Positions 36,401 to 48,182 of a DNA stretch of 64,000 nt are shown here, one piece after another (position 1 is the first letter of the stretch; each line of letters starts with the position of its first letter). The notes below the pieces were generated by a model. It did no database searches. It was not told the DNA's origin and was given only the letters and a program-made list of their open reading frames with translations. Both the position numbers and the translations under genes were made by a program. Origin of the DNA: Carallia brachiata (Eukaryota > Streptophyta > Magnoliopsida > Malpighiales > Rhizophoraceae); contig JADCRB010000040.1 of assembly GCA_021464245.1 (NCBI GenBank), positions 5,176,273 to 5,240,272 of the forward strand. Direction: 5' to 3'.

Positions 36401-38679
36401 GTTATTCTAAAAGTTTCAGAAATTAATTTTGATAAGGAAGTGTGAGATTTATGAAAAAAGAAAATTATATCATTATATAACTTATAATCTAATGGAGTTT
36501 TTAATTTCCAAAAAAAAAAAAGTTACCCTTCCAAAAAGTTCTCCTAAAATATCCTTTAATTGAAATTGTCGTATCATTACTCTATAAACAAAAGAAAATC
36601 CATATTGGTGATGGAAAAGAAATTAAGAAATATTTTTGAATTAATTAAGAAAACTATTAGAACATGAGATACAAAATAGATAGCTCCAATTAATAAATAT
36701 TTTAGCATTATATATATTTTACTTACACATGGACATGAGATGCCGACACATCAAGACAAAATAATCTTCATATTTCCAAAACGTATCAAACATTACCTTG
36801 TTGACAGGCAATTCAAAGCTATAACCTATTGATTAATGCTTGGGTAATATTTATTATCCTAATGGCTCTTAGCCTAACTTGATACCAAAGCATATTCCCT
36901 TTCCTCCCCAAAGACCAACTAAAACAGTTTCAACTTTGTATCCAACCAGAAAATGTCACCGCAAGGGTCAACCATATTAGCTGTTTCTTTTAACGGGCGC
37001 GGTGAATTCTGATGAATCTTAAATCATTTACGCTGCAATAAAAATCATCTTTATTTACCATTTAATGAAAAATATGAATATATTTTAGTTTAATCCAAAT
37101 ATTTTTCAAAGTGTGAATCCTTCTTCTCCTCCTAAACTATTAAAAAAATAATGAAATTCCAACGATTTCATCAAGTTTCACTCTCATTGATTATTCATCA
37201 AAAGCAATAGACAACTATCAATTTCATTGTTATGGATGTTAACCGAATTTTGTCACACACTCCCTCACTATTAGCCTAAAACATTAAAGAAAGACATCAA
37301 TTGGAGGAAGACTTGATTTTGTCAAAAGATAAAGTCACCAATTAAATCTTTCATATGTTTGTGAAGATACTCATAAATTTTGAGTTTTATGTATTGAAAG
37401 TGAGCTTCTCTTAAATTAAAAGAAGAAAAGAAATTATGTTGCATATTTAGTTTTGTTGGGCATTGAGGGAAGGATGATAAAAATTTTCTAATTTCATTTT
37501 TCTTATGCCATTCGACTTTTGAAAGAATACAATCAAGTGTAAATTAATGTCTTCTCCTACATGCCAAAAAAATTCGCACACATGAGCAGACAAAGAGACA
37601 CTACACATGCGTTTAAAAAGCAATATGCAAATTCCCCCTCATGCTGGAAAAAAGGAAAGGAGAAAATGATGATAAAAGGAGATTGATCCTATAAATCTAT
37701 AATGCATTGATAATGGTGACATTCAACCAAAAACTTCACTACATAGTTTAATTATAAATAATAATAAAATAATTATGTATATTATTTAAAAATAATTAAT
37801 AATTTATATATTTTTTATTATTTTTAAATTTAATTATCTAACATTTATAGTACTTTATTATTATTTTGTTACTATATTATTAAAATAAGTGATATTAGGA
37901 AGCCTCAAAAGAAATTTATTTTTTTTTTCAAAGTTCGGCATGATTTGGACCCGAGACCTAAACCTAGCGGCTCGATAAGGACGAGGTATTAATTACAATA
38001 TAATACGAGATTTACTAAACAAATAAATAAGTATACAGAAAATACGTAATTAATTTAATAATATTTAATAATTTATTTATTTTTTTAAAATTTAATATAT
38101 ATTTTATAATCTAATAATTTAAATCTATGTATCTATCACACCCTCTTTAAATAATCTATATATTTTTTCCGATGTAATAATCAATACTAATATGCTTTAG
38201 CGTAATCAAATCCTGATTACGTCATCGTCTTTTAGTCCAATGTCCATTCCAAAGACCACAAGAAGCGTAAAGGAGTTAAAATTTGGATGGCACATGATTG
38301 CGACTCTCCATGGACACGGGCCAAAAAAAATTAATTGCCACTATTCAAACCTGCTTCCTGCTTGTCAGCTAAACTATTTATATGTGGATACCATGTATGC
38401 GTGTATTTAGAGGAGGTTGTTAATTTGATTTATATTTTTTTAATAAATATAATTTTTTTTAAAATTAACAAGCACTTTCTTTAAAATATTTTTTACACAT
38501 AAAACACAACATTATAATATACGATAAACTAGTATAATTTTATTATATATTCAATAAGATTAAACTAACCTATCATATAATATTTTATTGTATTCCATGT
38601 ATGAAAGGAACCCTTAATTTTTCTTATTTCGCTTGGACCAATGGAATTACTAAATGAGAGGAGAAAATTCATTTATTGA
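33456..38679. other. Gene-poor, AT-rich region
   Basis: No gene is recognised. A possible minus-strand SINE lies at about 37918-38000 (B-box-like ctcgggtccaaatcatg with an A-tail). Related AT-rich repeat debris occurs at about 38045-38130. The 60-107 residue frames in this stretch (for example 33853-34176 and 34870-35133) show no domain. Confidence 0.45.
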
Positions 38680-38877
38680 GTGCTGTCAATATTTTCAGTT
38701 TCTCGGGAGTGCCAACTACGACACGCTTTGAGGGAAGAGAATTACTCCGTAGACTTTTTTACTAATCTTGATTATAATTCTGAGGAGACATTAGTAATTT
38801 GTGAGGAGACTTCTGTTTGCTCGATTGAGCTTCTTATGCAGGACATGACGAGAGTTGCCTTACCACAAGATAGTTAG
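38680..38877 (+). pseudogene. RNase H-like (RVT_3) C-terminal fragment
   Basis: The 65-residue frame reads RECQLRHALREENYSVDFFT, then ELLMQDMTRVALPQ. This resembles the end of plant LINE-type RNase H domains (HV-RE-N--AD-LA … LL--D--GV--PR) in decayed form, with the His-Arg-Glu-Asn part visible. Nothing upstream extends the domain. Confidence 0.5.
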
Positions 38878-40369
38878 CTGGTCTCTTTGTTATTGTTTAA
38901 TTGGACGACTAAAAATGGAAACTTAAATTGTTGATTGTTAAAGTGTCGTATACGCATGTTGAAGGTAATAAAGCAAAATTTAATATTAGTTAAAGGGCCA
39001 AACCATTATCATACCATTACATAAGGTAACAAAGACAACTAAAACAACAAATAAGCTATCGTAGGGCTAAGCAAGGAAAACATATGGTGCCCTTAATTAC
39101 GTTTTACCGGTCCTAGAATTCCATTTCCCAAAACAATTATTATATGCTTGGGAAGTTGGTGGGTGTTATCACCACAAATTATACAGCCAAGCACCCCCCA
39201 AGCGTTGCCACTCGAGGGCAAGGAGAGATTCCCGGATAACCGTGCGTGGGCTTGATTATCAATTATTCTTAAATTAATTAAAATTTTAATCACGACTTCT
39301 AACAAACAAATAAACAACATGGACTTACGTGCAGGACAACTCAGCTCCCCATTTCTTTACTTGGATTTTATTTTGCAATATTTAAACCTAAATTTCCGAG
39401 CAAATAAAAAAATATAAATCAAAAAATGAAAGCCAAAGATAGGGCATTTTTATTTGCAAAATATTTAGTAAGAATCCATGAGAGTAACACAATACATATA
39501 CAATAAAATAAAATATAATAAATCGTATATTTTTTTACGTGCTTTTTTAAATATTTACGTATCAAGTTTTACAAATCCCAACAGTACAAGTCGAGTCAAA
39601 GCTTTGAATTTGCCATCAATAATCAACATCTTATAGGATAAAAAAATAAAAAAAAAGATCAAGACCTTACCTTTACAAACTGAAGATCTGGACCGTTCTC
39701 GTTTTGGCTACATCAGGCTGTTCGACATAAAAGGGACGAGTCGAGGGACTCCATGCTGCGAGACAGGGGCAGCGGTCCTTTTCAGTGGTGTGACCATAGT
39801 GCCCTCCATTTCTATGGAACGAGAAAGAAACTGTGCCAACTGATGAAGGGTGTTTTGGTCAATCAAACATAACATAAGAGGGGTGCGCCTACAGTAATTA
39901 TTTCTGGCCCTTTTTAACCATTTTTACCACCCGCAGTTAAGACTGAAAGGCATTATCACCGACAAGGAAACCAATTTTTGTTGGGCGATTGTGCAAGAAA
40001 AACTCCCCCTTTTGCTAGTTGCTGCCACAAGCAGTCCGTACACTGTAAAAAAGGCATTCCCATCTGACGGTCTTTGATTAAGATGCAACGTGCACTTGCT
40101 TTGTACCTTTTATTTTTATTTTATTTTTTTGCTGATCGATTAGTGTGGCATTTGTTTGATCGACTAGATCAGGGCCGTTGGTACTGATTAAATAATTATA
40201 GCACACGTCAATGCCTGTGAGTGGCAGTGGCCGTGGCCAGCTAGTAAAAGCAAACGACGCTCAGAAGAATGAGAGAGGATCAAACATGATTGGACGGTCA
40301 TGATGTCATCATCGCAGATCAAGTTTCACAATCAGATCATTCCCAATTATTATCATTTTTTTTTTTAAT
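38878..40369. other. Intergenic, upstream of TIR1
   Basis: No gene is recognised. The 75-residue minus-strand frame at 39093-39320 has no domain I can place. Confidence 0.4.
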
Positions 40370-40760
40370 CGCCTCAAGCTCAGCTCTCCGCTGGTGGTCC
40401 CCCCACTACCCGGGGGGTTTTCCCTCGGATCCAGCCGTGCAACGCGAATCATGAGATTCCCCTCTCCACCATCCTGCGCTACGCATCATCGCACTTCGCA
40501 ATTATCACCCACTCCTCTCTCATCTCGTGACACGATACGTTGCGGAGACCAAAATATCGTATCGCTGAGCAAGAAGGCTGTTTTTTTCGGGGGGCACATA
40601 CATCGGAAAATAAAGGACAGAAGTTGGCTCCACGCTCCTTCACGAGTAACTGTTTTCTGCGGCTCCGGTTTGTCGCCAGCGGATAAGATCCGTTTTCTGA
40701 CACGCGCCATCCAACGGTCCAAATTGACGCAGTGGCACGTGTCGCAATCATACATGGCAA
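40370..40760. promoter_or_regulatory. GC-rich island with a G-box, distal to TIR1
   Basis: A 390-bp stretch clearly richer in GC than the surroundings. It contains a perfect G-box/ABRE-like cacgtgtc at 40736-40743. It is about 1 kb upstream of the TIR1 start. Long frames on both strands (up to 159 residues) come from low stop density and match no family. It could be a distal promoter, the first exon of an unrecognised non-coding RNA, or an old insertion. Confidence 0.35.
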
Positions 40761-41459
40761 CAAGTGTATCTAATTTTAATTTTATTTTTAGATTATTATT
40801 TTTTTACTTTTTTTACCATAGTTTGAAGAAAAAGTTCACAGCCTACAACACTGCTTTAATCATACTGCATTAGTAAAAAAATTTTGATTTTTCTTTTTTA
40901 AAATTAAAGTTTAGAATTATATTAAATATATTTAGAAGAATATTAAAATTTTAAGATTTGATTTTTATAACTAAAAAAAAGAGGAAGTAGGGATGGAGTA
41001 ATGCTAAATTGTACGGCCTATAATGAAATCTATTTATTTTATTATGTTTATTTTAAGTAGATTTCTTTTACTAAAGTTACAAAATAATTTATAAATTATA
41101 TTAACAATGTCAAAATAAGAATTTCCTTATATATTAACGAAAAAAATAAAAAAGCCAAAAAGTAACAATGGACATAAATACCGTGCATATAACTTAAGTT
41201 TTACAAGTACAAATGAACATACAGTCTATATAATAATATTGATAATTTATTTTTTTTTAAATTAACTTTATAAGAGTTGCTCAAAATAATTAAAAAAGTG
41301 ATATCTGCATTTGAATTAATAAAAAAATAAATAAATTATTAAATTTAATTAAATAAAATTATATTACTATTTAATATTATTTAAATATAATTATATAATC
41401 TTATTTTTAATTTAAATTTTAATGTTTAATAATTCACTAGTACTTGTGGCCGGTTATTT

Positions 41460-41754
41460 TTTAATTAAGGCGAGTTAATTTTCTGAATGAGTAGTTGCCA
41501 AACAGAGTCGCAAGCTAACGCCTCCCCTTATCCTCCTTTTGTTTATAATTTCTCTCGGATTCATTTTGACCGTCTCTCTCTCTCTCTTTTCTCTGATGGT
41601 GCTAGAAATATAGAATAATAGCTATAAGCTTTTCATTCAACGTTTATGGCAGCCCAGATCTAGCGAGAATAATTGGTCTCACCTTCTGTTGCTCTCGCTT
41701 TTCTCTTGCCGAACGACGTCGTTTTTCCGATATTGATTGAAATCGCATCCACTA
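41460..41754 (+). promoter_or_regulatory. TIR1 5' leader with CT microsatellite
   Basis: A pyrimidine-rich leader with a (CT)n tract at about 41573-41588. Such CT runs are common in plant leaders near transcription starts. It merges into the TIR1 coding exon at 41755. Confidence 0.5.
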
Positions 41755-44632
41755 ATGGTGAAAATGGCGAGGTCGTTCCCGGAGGAGGTGCTGGAGCACG
41801 TGTTCTCGTTCATCCAGAGCGACAAGGACCGGAACGCGGTGTCGATGGTGTGCAGTCGTGGTACGAGACGGAGCGGTGGTGCAGGAGGAAGGTTTTCGTC
41901 GGAAACTGTTACGCCGTGAGCCCCGCCATGGTGATTCGGCGGTTCCCGGAGGTCAGATCGGTGGAGCTGAAAGGGAAGCCGCACTTCGCTGACTTCAATC
42001 TGGTTCCCGACGGCTGGGGCGGCTACGTGTACCCGTGGATCGCCGCGATGTCCACCGCCTACCCTTTGCTGGAGGAGATCCGGTTGAAGAGGATGGTGGT
42101 TACCGACGAGGCCTTGGAGCTGATTGCTAAGTCGTTCAAGAGTTTTAAGGTTCTGGTCCTCTCTTCCTGCGAGGGTTTCTCTACTGATGGACTCGCTGCC
42201 ATTGCTGCAAATTGCAGGTTTATTTTTTTTTCCCCCCCTGCTCTATAAATTTTTTTAAAATCAAATTGTGTGCCGTTCTTTCTGTGTTCTCGGAGAAGAA
42301 AAACTAAATGAGAATTAAGTTTTTAAGACGTATTGTGTGAGCTTATGCTTTTTGTTGAGAAGATTCTTAGTATGTGTGATCTTGGATGTGTGCACAGATC
42401 TGTTTTTGGATTTACTCTGTATAGTCTAACTTGAATGCTCTTTATAACTATGCAATTTTGAGGCGTTGTGTTCATTTGAGGGGGGTGTTTTGTTTCTATC
42501 TTTGTTTAGTTGTGATTTCGTTTTTCCGTCCTATTTATGTTGGATCTGCGGCGATTTTGTGGATGAATGACCCTCGTCTCGGAAAATCCAGTTAATATCA
42601 CTTGAGTTGTTTGATGCTAATTTTCTTGTTGTGTGGAAGAGTGTGATCTGAGGCTGCTTTTGGATTTTTGCTGCTGCATTCTTGTACATTGTAGGTTTCT
42701 TTTGGATTCCTCCATAATATGTTCTTTAGATTACTCTAATGCTGTTATAGTGGAAGATGTCTGCCCTCTTCATTTTCCTCAATGTGTTTTTTAAATCACA
42801 CTTAAATGGTTATTGTTGTGTTTGGTTCTGTATTTAGGAGAGTATCATTTGATGTAACTTTTCATGCATGAATTTCAGAGCTTTTGTTTTGAAAATTTTT
42901 TCTTTGCAACAGGCTAAACAAGTTATGGCATAATGACCATTTCTTGGAATTTCTCTTTTTTCTTTGGTGTGGTAGTTTGTCAATTCTGTGAGTTACGATG
43001 GGAAAGAGTTGTATACACCTTTTCTTCCTTCTTTCGATTTCAGTTTCATTTTTTTCCTTTTGTCGTGGAACACTATGAATCTGTTTGTCACAATGTCTTG
43101 TCCTCTTCTGAATTACCCACTTGTTTGCAGGAATTTGACGGAGCTGGATTTGCAAGAGAGTGAAGTGGAAGATTCAAGTGGGCATTGGCTGAGCCATTTC
43201 CCTGACTCGTTCACATCGCTGATATCTCTTAACATTTCCTGTTTAGGGTCTGAGGTGAATTTTTCAGCGCTTGAGCGCCTTGTGGGCCAATGCCCTAATT
43301 TGAGGACTCTTCGGCTCAATCGCACTGTAACCCTTGACAGGCTAGCTAACCTACTTTGCCGGGCACCTCAGCTCGTTGAATTGGGCACCGGCGCCTACTC
43401 AACTGAGTTGCGGCCTGATGTCTTTGCAAAGGTTGCTGGCGCTTTTTCTGGTTGTAAGGAACTGAGGAGCTTGTCTGGGTTTTGGGATGTAGTCCCAAGT
43501 TACTTACCAGCAATTTATCCTGTTTGCCCTGGCATAACCTCTTTGAATTTGAGTTATGCTACCATCCAAAGCCCTGATCTCATTAAACTTATCAGTCAAT
43601 GTCAAAATTTGCAGCGCCTGTGGGTAAGTTTTGCCTTTTCATGTCAAGTTTCTCTCTTGATCTTGTGTTTGAATGCTTCCTCGTGCCCTTGAATGAGGCT
43701 TCCCAATTGCATGAAAGGTACTTAGTAGTGTCGTCACAATTTTTCCGCAAGTTTTTACTTGGATGTTGATTTAGGTCTATTCTTAAAATCCTTTTTTTTT
43801 GGTTGGCTGAAGCTAACAAAGGGCTTGATTGTAGGTTCTGGATTACATTGAAGATGTTGGACTTGAAGCTCTTGCACAATTTTGCAAGAACCTGCAGGAA
43901 TTGAGGGTATTTCCATCTGACCCATTTGAGGCAGAACCAAATGTATCTTTGACTGAACAGGGCCTTGTCTCTGTTTCTGAGGGCTGTCCTAAGCTTCATT
44001 CAATTTTGTACTTTTGCCGGCAAATGACGAATGCTGCCTTGGTCACATTTGCCAGGAACCGTCCAAATATGACCCGCTTTCGTCTTGCTATTATGGAGCC
44101 GCGTTCTATAGATTACCTAACCGGTGATCCTCTAGATGTGGGTTTTGGAGCCATTGTAGAACATTGCAAGGATCTTCGGCGTCTTTCCCTCTCAGGTCTC
44201 CTCACTGACCGTGTATTTGAGTACATTGGGACTTATGGCAAGAAGCTAGAGATGCTATCTTTGGCTTTTGCTGGAGACAGTGATCTGGCCCTTCATAATG
44301 TTCTGTCTGGGTGTGAAAATCTTCGCAAACTGGAGATTAGGGATTGCCCCTTTGGGGACAAGGCTCTTTTGGCCAATGCTGCAAAGCTTGAGACAATGCG
44401 ATCCCTTTGGATGTCTTCTTGCTCAGTGAGTTTTCAAGCATGTAAACTGCTAGGACAGAAGATGCCCAGGCTGAATGTTGAAGTTATTGATGAAAGTGGA
44501 TCTCCAGATTTGAGAACGGAAAGCAGCTACGTTGAGAAACTTTACATATATAGGACACTCGCCGGGCCTAGGATTGACATGCCCGGTTATGTTTGGATGA
44601 TGGATGATGATTCTACATTACAGGTGTCTTGA
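41755..44632 (+). CDS. TIR1: TIR1-type auxin receptor F-box protein (one-base frameshift)
   Basis: TIR1 is the F-box subunit of SCF-TIR1, a nuclear auxin co-receptor that ubiquitinates Aux/IAA repressors. Three exons, 41755-42217, 43131-43623 and 43835-44632, have GT-AG introns. The F-box reads [20 protein letters not shown], followed by leucine-rich repeats to the end. Pocket regions are present: HFADFNL, NMTRFRL (the Arg403 region in Arabidopsis) and LSLSGLLTD (Ser438). The exons sum to 1754 bp, one short of a multiple of three. After VSMVC (TGC at 41851-41853) the frame breaks, and sense resumes one base off as [14 protein letters not shown], where the family has [15 protein letters not shown]. 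Restoring one base would give 584 residues, against 594 in Arabidopsis TIR1. It is either a consensus error or a real null allele. The F-box and WCRRKVF wording place it in the TIR1 clade, not AFB2/3. Confidence 0.93.
44390..44411 (+). promoter_or_regulatory. miR393 target site in TIR1
   Basis: The segment ending caatgcgatccctttgga is perfectly complementary to the 5' 18 bases of miR393. The few mismatches fall at the 3' end of the microRNA, where they are tolerated. In Arabidopsis miR393 cleaves TIR1/AFB transcripts here. The site lies within the codons for ETMRSLWM. Confidence 0.9.
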
Positions 44633-47600
44633 GAGGTTGCTGGATTCATTAACTGTAGACAAACCCTCAACCGTGTTGCTGTACTTCAAGATCCTTGCCT
44701 GTAGTGACTAGATAAAGCAGGTACATGCTCGATGTGCAGCTAGTCATTTTGTCGCATCTGATGTCACGTGGCTTGGTATAATTGCAGCCCTAATTGGCCT
44801 AAAATGTGTGGAGGGAATACTGAGGCTCCATAGCTCGATTGCCATCTATTCTACACTTGTGGAGCTATCGAGACCAGTCAGTGATTTAATAAATTGACCA
44901 AAGCTTCTATGATTGGAGTATGTTGCAGAGCTATTTAGTTGGGGATAGTCAACATGTATACTACTTTTAGACTCGAATGTTTATGCATTCATTTGATTTG
45001 GGAGTAAAATTACTTTCTGGACGCATGTTATTGTTTCGTAAGAAATAAAGCACAAGATGCGCATGCAAAGCAGTCCTAATAATGCTCGTATCCATCTTTA
45101 TATACCCAGTGTTTTCCCATCCACGCTCTCTTTTCACCTTTAACTCGTAACTTTTGACGTGTAGACTGGCTTGAAGTTCTCATCTTTATGCTAATAGTCA
45201 ATTTCAGCCATAACTTTATATGCAATCATTCGGTTTTCACCTTATTATCGATTTAAAGTTTGGTAAGCCACAAATATTTTCCTAATGCGCCATGCACCGT
45301 ATTCCAGGCTCATGTTCAGGGATCCTGAGATAAACCAGACATTTTTAGGTTCTGTCAAGCATGCTGCTTCTTAGCTCGGTATTCTGTGCCATTAGACGGG
45401 TCCTTGCAGCTCTGAGACATTTACGTCTCCCTTTTCATGGATAACTTAAGATCCCAATCCTTTTAATAGCTACATTTCATATCCCACTAGGCACTCTTTT
45501 TGGTCTCTGCTTCCTTCGCCACCGCTTGCTTGAGGGCCATCAGATTCAATGTATCTGGATACTGTAACTTAAGGGCCTCAAGTATGTTTTGTATTACAGT
45601 GTTTTCAAGCAGCAACTATGCTCCCGTCGTCCCCAGACTAAAGGGGCCTGAACTAGCAGATATATAAATTGGTAAAATCAGCATTACGATGCTCATCGGA
45701 AGACTTTTTGTGCTACAAAATCTGTTACTATGCTGAACGGTTGTCGTGCTCTCCTTAATCATCATGTATTGATGGTTATCCCAACGTTAGCATTGGATCC
45801 CTTCATCAAAATACAAACAGAAAAAGGAGGGAGAATTAGTAAGTAAAGTCTTTGTGAATGTGGGTTATGCGAGATTTAAGTGATAATGATTAAATTTAAA
45901 AAATAAAAAAATTATTAAATATTATTAAATAAATTATTGTTTAACTGTGTTTTCCTAATCTACCTATCATCGTCAAATTAAGGTACAGCTAAGATTCCTC
46001 TCGCTTGGGTATACATACTCGAGAATGGAAAATGGCGGCAATTTTCTTGCGAAAACACCGTTTCATGACAAATTGACGCGCCAGCAACCAAAGGACCAAA
46101 CGAACGGACTTACCAAGATTAGCGGCACAGTAATTTATCAAGAAAGACCCTTCTGTTCTGGTTGTTAAATGGTAGTTTTCTAAGGTTTGGTAACTTTCAC
46201 TTCTTTTTTTCTCTTTCAAATTTGTGGTCCTCGACTGCTGTGCCACGTAACAGATTCGATGACATTGGTCAGTGTCCACAACTTTTTAGCTAAACGCTCT
46301 CGGTCTCCGGCTCTATTTCCTACAGCATCCTGCCAGGTTGACTGGTTCAAGTGACCCATCTCAAGCTCTCGGCCCGGCCAGTGACCAACTATTTCTACTT
46401 TGAGCAGTTGGTTAATAAAAAAAAAAAAACTTATTTGAACACGATTGTGAACATTTAATAAATATGTTAGAGATATACCGTTAATTTAATTATATTTAAA
46501 ATTTATTTATTTTTTTAATTTAATATATTTTTATAATCTAAAAGTTAAAATATTATGTGCTCATTACACTCACAGTAACACATCTAAAAAAATATAATTG
46601 TTTTAGTTTTATACAACCACCTTCAATATCAGGTATACACAGTTTATAAAAGGGCAATTGCACAACATAACATGTAAATCAATTTCACGAATTGCTATAA
46701 CAAATGGTACGTGTGGACAGAAGAACAGATAATAACATGTCAATGACACTCCACCCTGCCCACCACCAAACCCTGACACATAATGTATATTTTGTGTTAC
46801 CACGATTGTTGCTGATCATTTCATCTCTTGTGAGTTTACTATTTCAATTCATTATGGAACAACAGTAGCTGACCGATCCTGTTCAATTGCATTAACAGTT
46901 TTATGTCTGGTTCCAGTAGAATAATAGCAAATGGCCCCACCTCTTATACTTGCATATGCTTGGAGAAAAAAAAGAAAAAACTGAGGCCACCCCAGACTCA
47001 GGTGATCTCTGACCAAGGAATCAATGATTGTAGCATCGTGGCTATTGATAGCTATAAGAATATAATGGCAGCAATCATTTTGTTACCCTGTACTTTTTAC
47101 CTCACTGGTCCAATCAGGTCAATTAGCTTTAAGCCTATATTCTAATAGACTTATAATTGATGCAGCGTTGATCATCGTTAGTTATTCAAACGAACAAACT
47201 CGCTACGCAGGTAACTGATCATATTAGGGCAATTGACCGAGTTATAAAGGTCTTTGATTATTGTTGTTAACTACAGTAGAAAATCATAAGACTACAAATT
47301 AATAGATAAGAAATATAAGGTGGGATAGTGTTATTCCAAATGCCCAAGCATGTAATACCTCACTCAAAACCAGAAAAGGGCATGGAACCGAATACCTGCT
47401 TTATAGTATAGGAATCTTATGTTTATGGTTTCTGCGTATTAAAAAAAAATTTAATAATTTGGAAACCCTTAATCTCGTTTTCCTTTCTTTGAGTCCCCAA
47501 GAAAATAAAGAAGCACAAAAAAAAAAAAAAAGGGATTGTTAGCTTTATTTCCCTCCCTCGCCCTGTGTTTCACCCTGGGCGAATAGCCCACACGGAAACA

Positions 47601-47654
47601 TGGGACAACAAAGCCGCAGCCCATGATGAAGCATGCAAAAGCCCGTGACTGCAA
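44633..47654. other. TIR1 3' flank and intergenic region
   Basis: The first 0.5 kb is probably the TIR1 3' UTR (aataaa at about 45044-45049). After that no gene is recognised. AT-rich repeat debris lies at 46450-46567. Confidence 0.45.
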
Positions 47655-47671
47655 AATTTGAATCTAATCCA

Positions 47672-47787
47672 ACCAGCCTCTTCTTGATTGGATGGCATGA
47701 CATTGATCATGCCTGAGGTCAAGAGTTCGAGGACCGGTAACACCATCAACGACCTTGGATGAACAAGGGAAAAAAAAAAAAAAAAAG
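47672..47787 (+). mobile_element. tRNA-derived SINE with a perfect target duplication
   Basis: A 116-bp element with an A-box-like ggatggcatgacattg, a B-box-like agagttcgaggacc and a 16-17 base A-tail. It is flanked by an exact 17-bp duplication, aatttgaatctaatcca, at 47655-47671 and 47788-47804. The perfect duplication marks a fairly recent insertion. It is not the same family as the SINE at 8888. Confidence 0.85.
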
Positions 47788-48182
47788 AATTTGAATCTAA
47801 TCCAGGGCGTCATTGGAAAAACTCCATTCAACCGTCCAAGATTTTCTACAACCATTTAAGATTTTCATATAAAGCTCGTTCTAATGAGATGCACAGACTC
47901 ACTGCTAGTTTGATCCCGAGAATAACTCAATCAGTCCTTAGCGTGAAAAATAAAAAGATAGCAGAAACTGACCAGTCCATTGCCAGGTGAACAAAAATTG
48001 TTTACATTGTTTACATAGTCCACACAAAGAAGCAACTGGACAAAAGCTCAGAACTGGAAAAATTAATCAGTTTGCTTAATTCCATAGGAATCCTCCTAAT
48101 GGTGGCTAAGGAACAATGATTCAACAAAAGAAACCAAAAATAGTAATTATGTTAAGCATTTCTTTTTTTTTTTTAAATAACT

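Noticed and set aside
40394..40873. 159-residue plus-strand frame and 94/89-residue minus frames
   Set aside because: No family resemblance. Low stop density follows from GC content, and the frame ends in AT-rich non-coding sequence.
43592..43999. 135-residue minus-strand frame
   Set aside because: Shadow of TIR1 exons 2-3 and the intron between them.
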